Part shown: positions 48,511 through 59,618 of the stretch, one piece after another
Numbering within the stretch: position 1 is the stretch's first letter
Layout: each line of letters begins with the position of its first letter
Source of the DNA: Sanguinoderma infundibulare
Lineage: Eukaryota; Basidiomycota; Agaricomycetes; Polyporales; Polyporaceae
Direction: 5' to 3'
Length of the DNA: 64,000 nt
Assembly (NCBI GenBank): GCA_032821775.1
Contig: JAVLRN010000002.1
Span: 2,108,001 to 2,172,000 of the forward strand
Notes under the pieces: generated by a model
The model's database searches: none
Seen by the model: only the letters and a program-made list of their open reading frames with translations
Told to the model about the DNA's origin: nothing
Translations under genes and position numbers: made by a program

Positions 48511-49162
48511 AACAGTGATGAGGAAGGCGTGACTGGGAGCGGCGTGGGCGGTACCAAGTGCAAGGAGCCGGACACCGAGGGCGCGGTGCCCCAACTGGAG
48601 ACGAAGTGTCCCCGCCCTATGCCCAGGAAGAAGCAGCAAGAGAATGAGCTGGCTGCGGACGCCAAGCACCCTCAGAACACCGCACGTGAGGACATTGATG
48701 AGATGTATTCAGAGTAGAGTACGCACACCAGCTAGCCTTCCTGATCTCGCTGACCTTGCGCTGCGTTCAGGTCTTTCATGACAACCCAGTACAGAGGATC
48801 TCATTGAACGCCTCGACCTCCTCCCTGCCCATTCTGTCTGCTCACTCTCTTGGTGGCTCTCTCTGTCCTGCTCGCCTGTTCTCACTCTGGCTGTCAATTT
48901 GCAAGTGCCTCGGTCTCTTGGTCTCGTGGCGGTCTCACGCTGGTTAACAAATCACATGCTCGCGTGCTCTCTTTCGTAATAGATGTTATGATGTATTGTT
49001 GCTCCACCCACCAGAATTGATGATTTTGACCTTTATTTAATTTCGTGTGCGTCGCATGGTCATGGGCGAGTACCAGAGCAATGCCCTCCAGGAAACCAAC
49101 TATACAGCGACTACAGCCTTTCACCATATACTACCATATGCCGGGGGGACTATTGTAGTCCT

Positions 49163-49290
49163 CTACCATATCTCCACATCACTCCTATATGCTGCTACCA
49201 TATCTCCACATCATTCCTATATGCTGCTACCATATCTCCCCATCAGTCCTGCATGGTGCTATCATATATCCCCATTGATCCTACATGGCA
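49163..49290. repeat. Tandem repeat, 32 bp x 4
   Basis: Four successive 32-base units of the type CTACCATATCTCCACATCAC plus TCCTATATGCTG, with increasing divergence to the right. It lies just outside the last transposon gene and may be a subterminal repeat array of the Plavaka-type element, where transposase would bind; this is inferred from position. Confidence 0.75.
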
Positions 49291-49431
49291 CTACAACAAG
49301 CACGCACCTATCCGACAGGCCACTACAGTATTTCCCCCGGCTCCAGCGAAATCCTACAGTGCCCTGGAGCAAGCTCAGCTCTGAACTGTAGCCAATCGGC
49401 GTCTCCACTGGAAGGCTGCAGAGCCAGAATC

Positions 49432-50198
49432 TCAACTGGAATATCGGGTGAGGCACCTACTAACTGCTATGAAGGCTATAGAGCTACATGCATTGTTACA
49501 GGTATATGTAAACCTCAAACCCAGTTTGCTGATGTCATCCACCCCCGGACACCCGTGGGGCAGAAAAACCTCGTCCATGTTGCACTCCAGTGAGCTGAGG
49601 TCCACTAGGTGCTGGGGAGACATGTACGGGCTGAAGTATGGTGAGTCTTCATGTGAGTAGACGTTATCGAAGGTTCCTAGAATGTTGAACCCGGCAGCCT
49701 GGAGGCCCTTTTGGATGCAAACACAGTCAATGCATGCGAAAGCACAGTATGAGGCCTCCTTCTGGGGCATGACCGCATCCCAGTTGCTAGTCCCCAATTC
49801 AGGTGAGCAGAGGATGACAGGAGAGAATGCGAGGTATGTACATGCCCTTGAACCAGGGGTGAGTCTTCATTACATTTCAACTTGCATGCTGTTCGGGCTC
49901 CCTCACCACCATCTGTGCGCAAGGGGTCAGCGGATGTCATCAACCATGCATGAGGACGATGCACTCAACGGATCAGGTCAATGACACATTTGCTCACCTC
50001 CGAATTGAACTTGCAGAGTTCATAGTCCCCATGCAAGTGCAATATAGTTCCGAACTCCTTGTCAACAGTCGGATCCATGCCATAGGTGTTGAACACGCAT
50101 AGCCATGCACAGCGTTGCATAGCATAGCTGCATATATAGATATCGGCACAGCCCAATATCTCATCTATCAGCACAGATGCTGTATAGCCGCCTTCCAC
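49432..50198 (-). pseudogene. Unrecognised minus-strand coding remnant
   Basis: Two or three minus-strand segments look like former exons. One (50198-49965) contains DEILGCADIYICSYAMQRC, then CVFNTYGMDPTVDKEFG. Another (about 49800-49460) contains SNWDAVMPQKEASYC and FACIDCVCIQKGLQAAG, then MSPQHLVDLSSLECNMDEVF. Composition and the lack of stop codons over these parts suggest coding origin, but no family is recognised and exon joints are not clear. It sits between the Plavaka-type element and the Copia element and may belong to either or to a third insertion. Confidence 0.35.
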
Positions 50199-50291
50199 AT
50201 GATTGTTTCATGTGATGCACTGCCCACATACCTGTGTACCGCCAGTGCAGTCTGGTACTGTATAGTTCTTACTAATACAGTTCCCCATGTA

Positions 50292-50300
50292 GTATATATA
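50292..50300 (+). promoter_or_regulatory. Probable TATA box of the Copia 5' LTR
   Basis: The run GTATATATA lies about 115 bases before the Gag start codon at 50412, followed by a C/T-rich leader. It probably marks the promoter in the 5' LTR, whose left edge I could not define because the matching 3' LTR is outside the window. Confidence 0.45.
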
Positions 50301-50411
50301 CGGTCCCCATTGGCCCTAATAGCAACAGCTCTTCCTGCTCTTCTCCTCACTCATCTCTACAAGCCTCTCTTCCTCTCTAGCCAGCCAGACTTCAATTACC
50401 CATTGATCACT

Positions 50412-51765
50412 ATGTCGAACTCCATCATGGGTGTCGTTCCCCTCCTCTCTGGCCCCAACTACCTTGTGTGGGCACCGAAGATGCAGGTGTGGCTCCAGTC
50501 TCAAGGTTACTGGTGTTTGCCGATGACCAAGACTAAGCCAGTCCTCACCACCACTGCAGACGGGGACAATCAGTCCAAGATCGACAACTGGGAGGAGGAC
50601 GATACCTCCGCCTGAGGCACCATCTGCCTCCGCATCAATGACAGCATCAGCACTGTGATCGAGTCCAAGACCACTGCAAAGCAGGTCTGGGATTATCTCA
50701 AGGACACCTATGGAAAGCCTGGCATCCCAGTCATCTACCAGGACTTCTGCGCCACCATGGGCATCACCATCCCTAGCGAGTCCAATCCCATTCCTGTGAT
50801 GGACAAGCTCTGCACTCACTTCCAGACCCTCAAGACCAATCAGTTCACCATTGCTGAGCACATCAAGGGGATGATCCCCCTCTTAAAGCTCCCATCAGCC
50901 ATGGACCCGATCATCCAGGTCTACACCTCTGGCCTCACTGTGACGGCGACCACCCCTGCCATCCAACAGGTCACTTTTGATGAGGTGCGCAACTGCATCA
51001 TCATGTACTGGGAGCAGCACCAGGGGCACCACCAGCAGAAGCCACATGACAGTGTGAACAAGATCAGTGCGGTCAAGCGCAAGCCATAAGACCCCACTTT
51101 CTGCCAGCAGCAGCAGCACCTGCAAGGGCAGCAGCAGCATCAGCAGCACCCTTATGGGCAGCAGCACCAGCAGCAGCGCCCTCAGGGGCAGCAGCAGCAA
51201 GGCCAAGGCCATCGTGGCAGGTGCAGAGGATGTGGCCGTTTCCAGTAGCACTAAGGTGTGCACCAGCATGCCCACATCACCCACATTGCTGATGTACTTT
51301 CTGTCATCACGAAGGGCACGCTGCCACACCTGGAGGACCTGCATGCACTCCTGCACAAACCCGTCCGCACGGAAACAGGCCCCAACCACCAGTACCCTGT
51401 GCTCACACGTGCATTCGCCCTCGCAACACAACTAGGCGTGGAGCCAACCATGAGTGCATCAAAACACTCGAGATGCTCATCGTGGCCAGCAGCCAAACCA
51501 GCCCAACCAATGAGGACATGCACAAGGACCCCATCCCAATGCCTACGATAGAGCTGCACTCAATGCGCTCATTGCAGGCATCCTCCACGATGCCCAGCAT
51601 AGACTCCCGCACCACCAGTCCATACGTGTTGTGCAGCCCAACACCCCTCGTGGGCCCCAGCAGCATGCGGATCATTGAGGTGGACAGCAGCGAGGACTCG
51701 GACCACGAGGACTGCAAGCCCAAGCACTGCCAGCACATCCTTAAGGAGCGCATCAGGCTGCACCT
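50412..51765 (+). pseudogene. Copia Gag remnant
   Basis: The start MSNSIMGVVPLLSGPNYLVW with KMQVWLQSQGYW is typical of Copia Gag (UBN2/DUF4219-type N-terminus). The frame is broken by TGA at about 50613 and TAA at about 51087, but similarity continues through VWDYLKDTYGKPGIP, MDKLCTHFQTLKTNQFTIAEH and VRNCIIMYWEQ. Next comes a glutamine-rich run (51100-51230) and a degraded zinc-knuckle-like GRCRGCGR. The coding sequence is cut at 51765 by the solo LTR and continues at 53300 without loss of frame. Confidence 0.75.
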
Positions 51766-53299
51766 TGTTATGTCTCAATACCTGCATACCTTATGCAGGT
51801 ATCAATACGTAGACTAGTATTGAATCTAGCCTTACTTATCGAAGTAAAGCCATGAGTTGTTATCCAAACAACCCAAAAGACGGCTTATCCCAAAGGAGAG
51901 TCCCCTAGTCTGTAGGCAATGACTACCTAGGCCTGGTAATGTCTGAACAACGTAGGTGACTAAAGTATTTACTAAAAAGACTTGCACACAACTTAGGAAG
52001 TCATGGGGGTGGTCCCCTATTGGTGTGACTTAGGACTGACAGGATAGGCTTATGGCGTGGAGCCCCCTTAGTACAGTGGATAGTACAAGTAACTAGGGCG
52101 CTGAGTCCCCTTTAGGATATTATGAAGAGACTGAAAACTGGGGGTCGCTACTGGTGCATCACCCCTTATATACACATCTGAGTGCTGCGGCTGACTCAGG
52201 TTGTAACTAGGTAAAGTACTATGTATGGTAAGTACAGACTGCTGCTGTGGGCTGCAGACTGAGTCATCATAACTGCGGAACAAGTCAACATGACTGTGGA
52301 ACAAGTCATGGTGAGTCATTACTGTGGGCTGAGTCATCATGACTGTGGAATGAGTCAGCATGACTGCAGGACAAGTCATGGTGAGTCATTGTTGTGGACT
52401 GTGCACTGCAGACTGTGCAGTGAGTCATGTTGAGTCATCGTGACTGCAGATGAGTCATTACTATGGACTGTAGACTGTGCACTGTTATGGTCTGTGCAAT
52501 GAGTCCATGGTCCTGGACTGTAGGAGTTATGACTGTGGGTTGAGCCCTGGCAGGGTCCGAGTCGAAATGAGTCCCATTGATGAACCCTGAGTTATACTGA
52601 GAACATTCTAGTACTTGGTAGAATATTCTGGGTATGACTATAGACTGTGGACTGTCGGAGGAGTCACAGTGAGCCTAAGTATTAGGTGAGGGATAGACTG
52701 TGTAGGACACAGTCTAGAGCACTTGATATATGTCCTTGCTGGGACACAGTCACATGGGCGTGTCTAGTCTGGTCGCAAGTCCATGTACGATAGTTGATGG
52801 AGTAATGACTGGAAGGGAACTGTGCACTGCACAGTTACTGGTGATGGTAGAGGTGGAGATGGGCTGTCTACAGCATGGTCTCCGAGGAGGATGAGAGGAT
52901 AGACTGTGTACGACGCAGTCTGTAGTGCTGGTATGGACTAGCCAAGACACGGTTGTGTTGGGGCAGGCTGTATGTCCATGGCGGTCTTGATATATGCGAG
53001 GGAACGGTGTCATCCGAGTATATATCAATAGGTGATAAAAGGAGTGTGCTGTCCTCAGTATGACTTGAAGTAGGAGGAGACATAGAGGTCCATGGTAGTC
53101 CGAGGATATGTAAGAGTTGTGGATAATGAGTGTGTATGTCCATGGATATGGATGGTCAGTGGAGGAGTGGATGGTATGGGTATAATCCCTATGTGCACAT
53201 GAGGGATGTGAGGTCTGAGATGATAGCGATAGTGGTGTAAGTCCATGTGGGGTAAGTGTAGTAAGAAAAAATGATAACTCCCGATGTTAGTGTCGTAAC
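51766..53299 (-). mobile_element. Solo LTR, reversed, same family as the 9.2 kb element
   Basis: In reverse orientation this 1,534-base segment runs from TGTTACGACACTAACATCGG to a matching ACA end and is flanked by CACCT on both sides (51761-51765 and 53300-53304). It aligns along its length with the LTRs at 54604 and 62374 but differs at many positions and is about 100 bases longer, so it is a more distant family member. No internal sequence remains, which is the mark of recombination between the two LTRs of an earlier full element. TGAGTCA-type motifs are abundant in it too. Confidence 0.92.
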
Positions 53300-54603
53300 A
53301 CACCTCAGAGAGCACATAGGCATGGTCGTCGAGGACATAGACATGGAGGACACCATGTCCCTCAGGCTCAGCAGTGAAGATGAGCAGGATGACGACATCG
53401 AAGAGTTCTTCGATCGTCAATGGTCAGTCCATTCCCCACTACATAATGAGTTGTATGCTGACTGCACGCCTCAACCGGCAGTGACTAGTGTCGCAAGTCC
53501 CTCTTGTCATGTAGTATCATCGCGCGTACCTGTAGCCACACCTGTATTACCAGTGGTTACAGAAGATAATACATGTGTTCACTGCTCTACATATGCAGCG
53601 TGTGCGAAGTGTAAGGGGAAAGTGAAATCAATCATCAACTGTGATGAAAGTATGTGGATGCTCGACTCAGGAGCATCAATGCACTTCACTCATTTCATGG
53701 GTGATTTTGCTGATTTCCGCTACTACAAGACCAAACTGCCACTCAACACTGCTGATGGTGTTACTTATATGACTGGCAAAGGCACTGTCTTCCTACTATT
53801 GGAGACAGGTGGAACATTAAGGCTGAAAAATGTCACCTTGGTTCCAAGTCTCACCAATAAACTCATTTCTATGGGTGCTCTCCTGCGAGACGGAATGTCG
53901 GCGCGTGCTACTACCGCCAAGATCTCACTCTACTGCAACAATGAGCATGTCGTTTCTTTTGAACTGCGCAATGTTGGTGATACTATCTATGTGATTTATA
54001 TGCAGCCAGTAAAGGCACGAAACATGGTTGCGCTTAAAGGTGTTGATCATGAGACTCTCCACTGTCGCTTAGGTCATCCTTTAGACAATGTGTTGAGACA
54101 TCTTCAGAAACACACTGAGAAGTGTCTGATTGTCGAGACTCCCAAAAAGAACTCGATTTGCTGTGGATGTGCTGAAGGCAAGATGCTATCGCAATCTCAC
54201 CCGATTGATAATCAGTGTGCATTCCGACCTTTTGAACTGATCCATGTTGATCTGAAATCGTTCCCCATGCCATTGTACCACAAGTACCAGCATGCAATCC
54301 TACTCTATGATGACTATTTGTCACATGTGTGGGCGATTTACCTTCGCACCAAAGACAATGCACTGCAGTCTACATGACAATGGTTCTCATATGTCAAGAT
54401 GCAGTACAATGTGAAAGTAATCAAGTGGAAATCAGATTCTGGAGGCGAACTCAAATCGCACGCCTTCAACAACATGCTCAAAGACAGAGGCATCAAGATC
54501 ATTCCAAACACACCTCACATTCATGAACAGAATGGCCACACTGAGCAAATTATTTGTACACTCATGGACAAGTCTGAGGCAATGCGGCACGATGCCTGCA
54601 TCC
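53300..54603 (+). pseudogene. Copia protease and integrase remnant
   Basis: The retroviral-type aspartic protease site is DSGASMHFT with SMWMLDSG just before. The pre-integrase zinc-binding part is LHCRLGHPLDNVLRHL then CCGCAEGKM. Integrase core follows: FELIHVDLKSFP with the first catalytic aspartate, ILLYDDYLSHVWAIYL with the second acidic region, and KSDSGGELKSHAFN with the last. A TGA at 54375-54377 breaks the frame. The coding stops at 54603 where the young LTR element is inserted after ATC C of an isoleucine-proline pair. Confidence 0.88.
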
Positions 54604-56035
54604 TGTTACGACACTAACATTGGGGTTATCATTTTTCTTTACTACACCTACCCCGCACGGACTTACACCACTATCGCTACCATCCCGGACTTCACATCCC
54701 TCATGTGCACATAGGGATTATACCCATACCATCCACTCCTCCACCGACCGTCCATAACCATGGACATCCACACTCATTATCCATGACCCTTACGTATCCC
54801 CAGACTATCATGGACTTATACATTGCCTCCTACTCTAGGCCATACCATGGACAGTTCACTCGTTTATCGCCTATTGATATATGCTCAGATGACACCATCC
54901 CCTCGCACATATCAAGGCCACCTTGGACCTATAATATAGACACGCTCACAAGATCGTGTCTCGACTATTCCATAACAGTACAGTAGACTGTGTCGTACAC
55001 AGTCTAACCTCACATCCTCCTCAGAGACTGGACCATCAACAGCCAGTCTCCACCTTTACTATCATCAGCAACTGTGCTAGGCACAGTTCCCCATCAGTCC
55101 TTACTCCAACTATCGTACATGGACTTACGACCAGACTAGACACGCCCACGTGACCGTGTCCCGGCAAGGACATGTATCAAGCGCTCTAGACTGTGTCCTA
55201 CACAGTCTATCCCTCATCTAATACTCAGGCTCACTGTGACTCCTCCAACAGTCCACAGTCTATAGTCACATCCAGAACATTTCACCAAGTGTTGGAACGT
55301 TCTCAGTATGACTCCGGATTCGTCAACAGGACTCATCCCGACTCGGACCCCAACAGGGCTCAGCTCACAAGTCATACTGCACAGTCCATTGTGCACAGTC
55401 CTCCACGATGACTCATCATGACTCATCCACAGTCATGCTGACTCATTCCACAGTCATGATGACTCATGGCACAGTCCACAGTGCACAGCCCGCAGCAATG
55501 ACTCACCATGACTCATCCCGCAGTCATGCTGACTCATTCTGCAGTCACGATTACTCAGTCCACAGTCTACAGCAGCAGTCTGAACATACCATACATAGTA
55601 CTTTACCTAGTTACAACCTGAGTCAGCCGCAGCACTCAGATGTATATATAAGGGGCGACGCACCAGTAGCGACCCCCAGTTTTCAGTCTCCTGTTTATCC
55701 AATGGAGTTTACCCTACTCTATAGAAACTGCCTAGTTTCTAGTTCATAAGTCACACCAATAGGGGACCACCCCCATGTCTCCCTAAGTCATGTACAAAAA
55801 GGTCTTTCAGAAGATACTTTAGTCGCCTGCATCGTTACCAGGCCATAGTAGTCAACGACTGTAGATCAGACATCTAAGTCATTGCCTACAGACTAGGGGA
55901 CTCTCCTTTGGACATTCCCGTCTCTTGGGTTGTTCGGACAACAACTCATGGCTTTACTTCGATAAGTAAGGCTAGATCCAATACTAGTCTACGTATTGAT
56001 ACCTACATAAGGTTTGCAGGTATTGAGATGTAACA
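54604..56035 (+). repeat. 5' LTR of the 9.2 kb element
   Basis: A 1,432-base LTR with TG...CA ends. It carries three compact hairpins (54985-55005, 55070-55088, 55188-55208) with 8-9 bp stems and 3-base loops. A dense array of bZIP-type sites (55409-55625) and a TATA box at 55643-55653 follow. Short open frames inside it reflect low-complexity repeats (ACAGTCATGACTCA) and do not look like genes. Confidence 0.95.
55409..55653 (+). promoter_or_regulatory. LTR promoter: eight Gcn4/AP-1-type sites plus TATA box
   Basis: Perfect TGACTCA lies at 55409, 55419, 55439, 55460, 55499, 55509 and 55530, and TGAGTCA at 55619; a one-off variant TTACTCA is at 55551. The TATA box TATATATAAGG is at 55643-55653, so transcription should begin near 55675-55690. 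TGA(C/G)TCA is the binding site of Gcn4/CpcA and AP-1-like bZIP activators, which respond to amino-acid starvation and stress. The same array is present in the 3' LTR (offset 7,770) and, with changes, in the solo LTR. Confidence 0.75.
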
Positions 56036-56113
56036 TTAGACTGAAAACTTCTACACTCCACTTTTCCAAGTGCAGAGTACCCAATCCCTTTAAGTATAGG
56101 TTGCTTAGTCGAG

Positions 56114-56625
56114 AAGCAATCTGTACTATAGGACGTACTATGGATTGCTTGGTCTGACCTTCGACAAGGTGCAGAGAGTAGTCCATACTACGAGCTATAG
56201 ATTACCGGTCTGGCCTTCGACAAGGTCCAGAAGTAACCTATACCCCTGGATGATAGATCACTTAATCAAGTGTCGACACGAAGTTGAAAAAGTCATCTAT
56301 ACCCAGGATGATAGATTGTTAGGTCTGACCTACGACGAGGTTCAGAAACAATCTATAACCAGACCAATAGGATCGTTAAGTCAAGCATCAACACAGTCGA
56401 TAAACATCCTATACCCCGAACGACAGGTTGCTCTGTCTAGCCTTCAACAAGGTTTAAAAAGCAACATATACCCTGAGCAATAGGTTATTCGCTCAGATAA
56501 AGTCTAAAGCCCTATACCACGAAGACCTCCGACACCATTCGGAGAAGAGCACACCAATATTAGGTCGATCAGTACATCATGACACGCATCGACAATAGGT
56601 ATCAGCCCTAGCTTTCAACAAAGCT
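56114..56625 (+). repeat. Leader array of alternating stem-loops
   Basis: Downstream of the 5' LTR, units of about 60-70 bases recur from 56114 to beyond 56500, with looser copies to about 56770. Each unit holds a stem-loop of type TCTGRCCTTCGACAAGGTYCAGA and a CAATCTATACC...GATAGATTG inverted pair. Clear hairpins are 56153-56175, 56209-56231, 56324-56346, 56436-56458 (weaker) and 56610-56625. Paired positions change together among units (TCTGG/CCAGA against TCTGA/TCAGA), as expected for structured RNA. Function unknown: packaging, translation or dimerisation signals of the element RNA are candidates. Confidence 0.7.
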
Positions 56626-57439
56626 TAAGAGGAACCTATACCCCGAGAAGGATCCCTTAACAGGAACCAAGAAAAATTCTAGACAAGAGAGTTCCTACAG
56701 TATTAGGTAGTCCGTTCTAGCCCACAACGATAAGTCTAGAAGGAGCCTATACCCCGCAAGTCTTTAGCTTCGATAAGCGAAGAGATACCGGTACAAGTTA
56801 AGGAGGAAGTATCCACTCAACACGAAGTCTTAGGGAACTACAGTCCCTACCCCGCGATGAAATCTCTGTCGAGCTCGAATGCTAGACATTCTGGTAGACC
56901 TAGAGGAATCAAAGTCTATCGGAGTTATCGAAAACTTCACTATCCTCGTGAAATAGTCGAAGTCACAACTTGGCCCGTTGTACCTTCACTACATCATTAG
57001 GCACTACACGTACCAAGTACTTCTAGGAGTGCGACCCCAGGGAAGTAGAAGGATTCCCTATCAACAATCAATCATCGCCGAAGAACCCGGAGAGGAACCA
57101 TAGATCGTTCAAGTTCTACAGAACAGATCTATTGTTTCAAATGCATCGAGTACCTCAGGCAATACAGTACCAAGTTACTGTGAGGCCACAAGCAAGACAC
57201 CGATGCACACCCCAGACCTAGTTTATGACTTGGAACACAGGGTCACAAAACGCAATCAAGCTTCGCTAGTTTTCAAGCATACTAGTGAACGAGCCAAACC
57301 GGACACGAACGGACCAATGCTGAAAGATGCATTGAAGAACTCAGTCTACGATCCGATATTGGACTTCAGCACCTCGATAGGCCCCTGAAGTTCAGTAGGT
57401 TGGATGAGTTAGGAAGGTAGACCAACCGAAAACACCAAC

Positions 57440-57886
57440 ATGTATTCGGACAAACCCAAAAGCATACCAATGCCCCAAACAGGCATTGAAGGACACAAAC
57501 CAGTGGATGAATCAGCAGTTATCCACCCAGAAGGATATCAGACCTTTGATCCTATATCCACTACGATTAGTGGTAAAGGAAAAGGACCCGCAAGGTCTGC
57601 AACACACACACAAGACCCTGAAACATGTCTAGAGAATACTCACAGAAGGAAAAAGTTGAAACTGAATGCAGTCAATCGGCCAACAGGACCTTTCGAGCCA
57701 GTCAGTACAGCATATGGTACAACATTTCCACCAACGAAGCTTTCTAGAACCTATCAGGGAGGAGGAGGTTATCCAACCTTTCTCAGAGCATACCTAGGTG
57801 AAACCCTCTTCAGTGGAGAACCCACAAGTGGACCATCGGAAGGAGGAGGATCACCAAGAGGAAGACCAGGCCTTGGGACGCAGTAA
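57440..57886 (+). CDS. Possible gag-derived low-complexity ORF
   Basis: A 148-residue frame with a basic middle (HRRKKLKLN) and a C-terminal Gly/Ser/Pro-rich run (GPSEGGGSPRGRPG) similar in composition to linker regions of basidiomycete Gypsy Gag proteins. No capsid or zinc-knuckle motif is seen, and the start is uncertain. It may be the only trace of an ancestral gag in the element. Stretches before and after (56640-57430, 57890-59610) show no gene I recognise. Confidence 0.3.
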   Translation: MYSDKPKSIPMPQTGIEGHKPVDESAVIHPEGYQTFDPISTTISGKGKGPARSATHTQDPETCLENTHRRKKLKLNAVNRPTGPFEPVSTAYGTTFPPTKLSRTYQGGGGYPTFLRAYLGETLFSGEPTSGPSEGGGSPRGRPGLGTQ

Positions 57887-59618
57887 CCTGCAATCCCCAT
57901 TACCGCAAGAACAGCAGCGACAACTGAGACTCAATAGTACCTAGGCTTCACCAGCACTTCGACAAGTCCATGGAGTTTGATAGGTCAAATGAGTCGAAGA
58001 GACAGACCAGTCAAATGGTCAACAGTATACCCGACACTCCATAGTGAAGAACAATTGGCGAACGACCAACCAGTCAACCAGAGGACCACTATGGACAACC
58101 AAGCTAGTTGGTGAACACCAACTAGTAACAAAGATACCCATCGATACTCAAGGCATGTCGCAGAAACCCAGTTCAAACAATGAACACACCAGAGTCCAGT
58201 TTGCACCTATAGTCCTATCCATCAGCCGATGCCTCGAAGGACACTTAGGTAGACAAGACAAACCGACTACAACCCAGGATGCAACGTGTATCCTTGTACT
58301 TCATATCACTTCGATAAGTGTATGAAGCTCAGAAGGCTATGTAAAATTCGACGCAGACCGACCAGAATCCATTAGCTGTTTGAATACACTAATGGATGGC
58401 TCGAACCGGACTCAAACATGTCTCTAAGACAAAATGCATGTTTTGATAAAGAGCCACACGAATCTGTCGACATACCAACAGTATCACAAGAACCGAAAGC
58501 AAAAATACCACCTAAGAAAGGAAAATCCTGAGGTGAAGGATCTAATACTCTAGCCAAGCATCGAGTATAGATCACGGAGAAAGGAGTTTGCCAGTGCAAG
58601 CAAAGCAGGCACTAAGGATAAAGAAAATCTGGAGAAGGACGATAATTGACAGTCAACACGTTCCTCAACCACAAATAAGATTAAGGACACGACAATCTTA
58701 GTGGAGAGAGGAGCTTGAGTCGACATTACCTTTGGCAATTGCCATTCCTTTTGCGATCAGAAGGATGGTAGTTTGCAACCAGTACAGGGCCGTCACTTTT
58801 GCTGAAGCGATGGAACTGTGGAAACCACCAATTCGCTTTCACAAGTGAAAAAAGTGAAGTATTTGAACAAGTCAAGTTCTACAACAACTATTGGTCGCCC
58901 AGGGATAGAGGAACTTGAACTCGAATAAGCAACACCAAAGTCGAATACCTCAGAACAGTTATTCGACTAGCGAAACATGCCATAGGCCTTCAAAACATTA
59001 GGTCATCCAAAAATGGCAAGAACCGACAGGCGTTCAGTAGACCTGCCATTTTAGGCTTCAGAAGCACGAGGTTCCCAGAAGATCACATGACCTTGTAAAG
59101 CTCAATGACAACTACATTCCGACGAACACCGAAGGACAACACAGTGTTCACATGGCTTGAAGAAGGATTCGTAAAGGAATTTACCATGGAAATTGCTGGC
59201 CCAATGGAAGCATTCTGGACAGAATGCGACACATTTGAATATGTGTCATGGGGCAGTTCTCAGACAGAAGAGACCCAATGGTCTCTGACAACCAGGAACA
59301 TTCCTATCGAAGATTCTTATAAAAGCCGAACACACCGACAAGACCGAGGATCAAGAAACTACCAGTCGAACACATCAGGCACAAAAGACGTGCAATGGTT
59401 TTACACGGGATAAGTCTCCGATCAAAAGACTCTCATGTGCCAAAGACACATGATCCAATACTGGAACAAGAGCATTACCAGTAAAGGAAAACCTATTCTG
59501 AGACCAGACGTGGGACCCCGGAGATTCAAAAGACAAAAGGGAACAGAAACGGAACACAGTTCCTTACCCAACACACGCCATCATCACTCATACCATCCAT
59601 ATCCACACCATCCCAACA

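Larger units (their letters stand above)
39402..48717. mobile_element. Decayed Plavaka-type (CACTA-like) DNA transposon carrying two divergent genes
   Basis: The coordinates cover the coding core; true ends are not resolved. A transposase gene reads leftwards (39402-44897) and a DUF6698-like gene reads rightwards (45293-48717) from a shared 395-base centre. Possible degenerate end sequences with a CCCCCGG core, in inverted orientation, lie near 39150-39190 and 49125-49165, which would make an element of about 10 kb. The transposase has in-frame stop codons and the second gene carries two MITE insertions, so this copy is dead. Whether both genes belong to one element is an inference from their layout. 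Confidence 0.6.
45293..48717 (+). pseudogene. DUF6698-like transposon-associated protein, interrupted by two MITEs
   Basis: Several plus-strand exons separated by short introns and by two inserted MITEs. The first exon (45293-45757) encodes a basic Lys/Pro/Ala repeat region (KKTPNATKKMPTAPKKA), then an acidic stretch. Conserved blocks follow: ISEILWPKVVKWMPTIRKHL, RLKQPIIKFLEILDP, RRGFFNTGTGRQLVP, then RDPQDIRAGFLWNKPAV, QFIFCGKGAAYEEYYQMATR and WAKELLAWWTW. The last exon holds an acidic 8-residue repeat (NGEDSANP) and a basic segment. The RGFxNxxTGRxLxP block and the order of segments fit the DUF6698 family of Agaricomycetes, often next to transposons; the function is unknown. Removing MITE 1 (with one 8-bp duplicate) reconnects NKIYMLSED to a stop and FLMCYNERSRDPQD; removing MITE 2 restores the frame KIS to AIACEAAAR. 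Confidence 0.6.

Noticed and set aside
55405..55560. Regularly spaced short repeats resembling a CRISPR array
   Set aside because: The repeat word is only 7-14 bases, spacing is irregular, and the host is a eukaryote; they are promoter motifs in an LTR.
55408..55749. 113-codon open frame, identical in both LTRs
   Set aside because: It covers the TGACTCA array and TATA box, begins before the promoter, and is a product of the repeats rather than a gene.
56036..56060. Primer-binding site directly after the 5' LTR
   Set aside because: The bases following GTAACA do not match the end of any tRNA that I can recall with confidence, so no call was made.
56145..56483. 112-codon open frame after the 5' LTR
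   Set aside because: It runs through the stem-loop array; its repeated LTFDKVQ/LTYDEVQ words follow from the DNA repeat, and the RNA-structure explanation fits better.
57890..59610. Possible degraded pol gene inside the 9.2-kb element
   Set aside because: Translations of all frames show no catalytic motif such as the DD of reverse transcriptase or integrase DDE spacing. Short open frames are not joinable. A profile search would be needed to exclude an old remnant.
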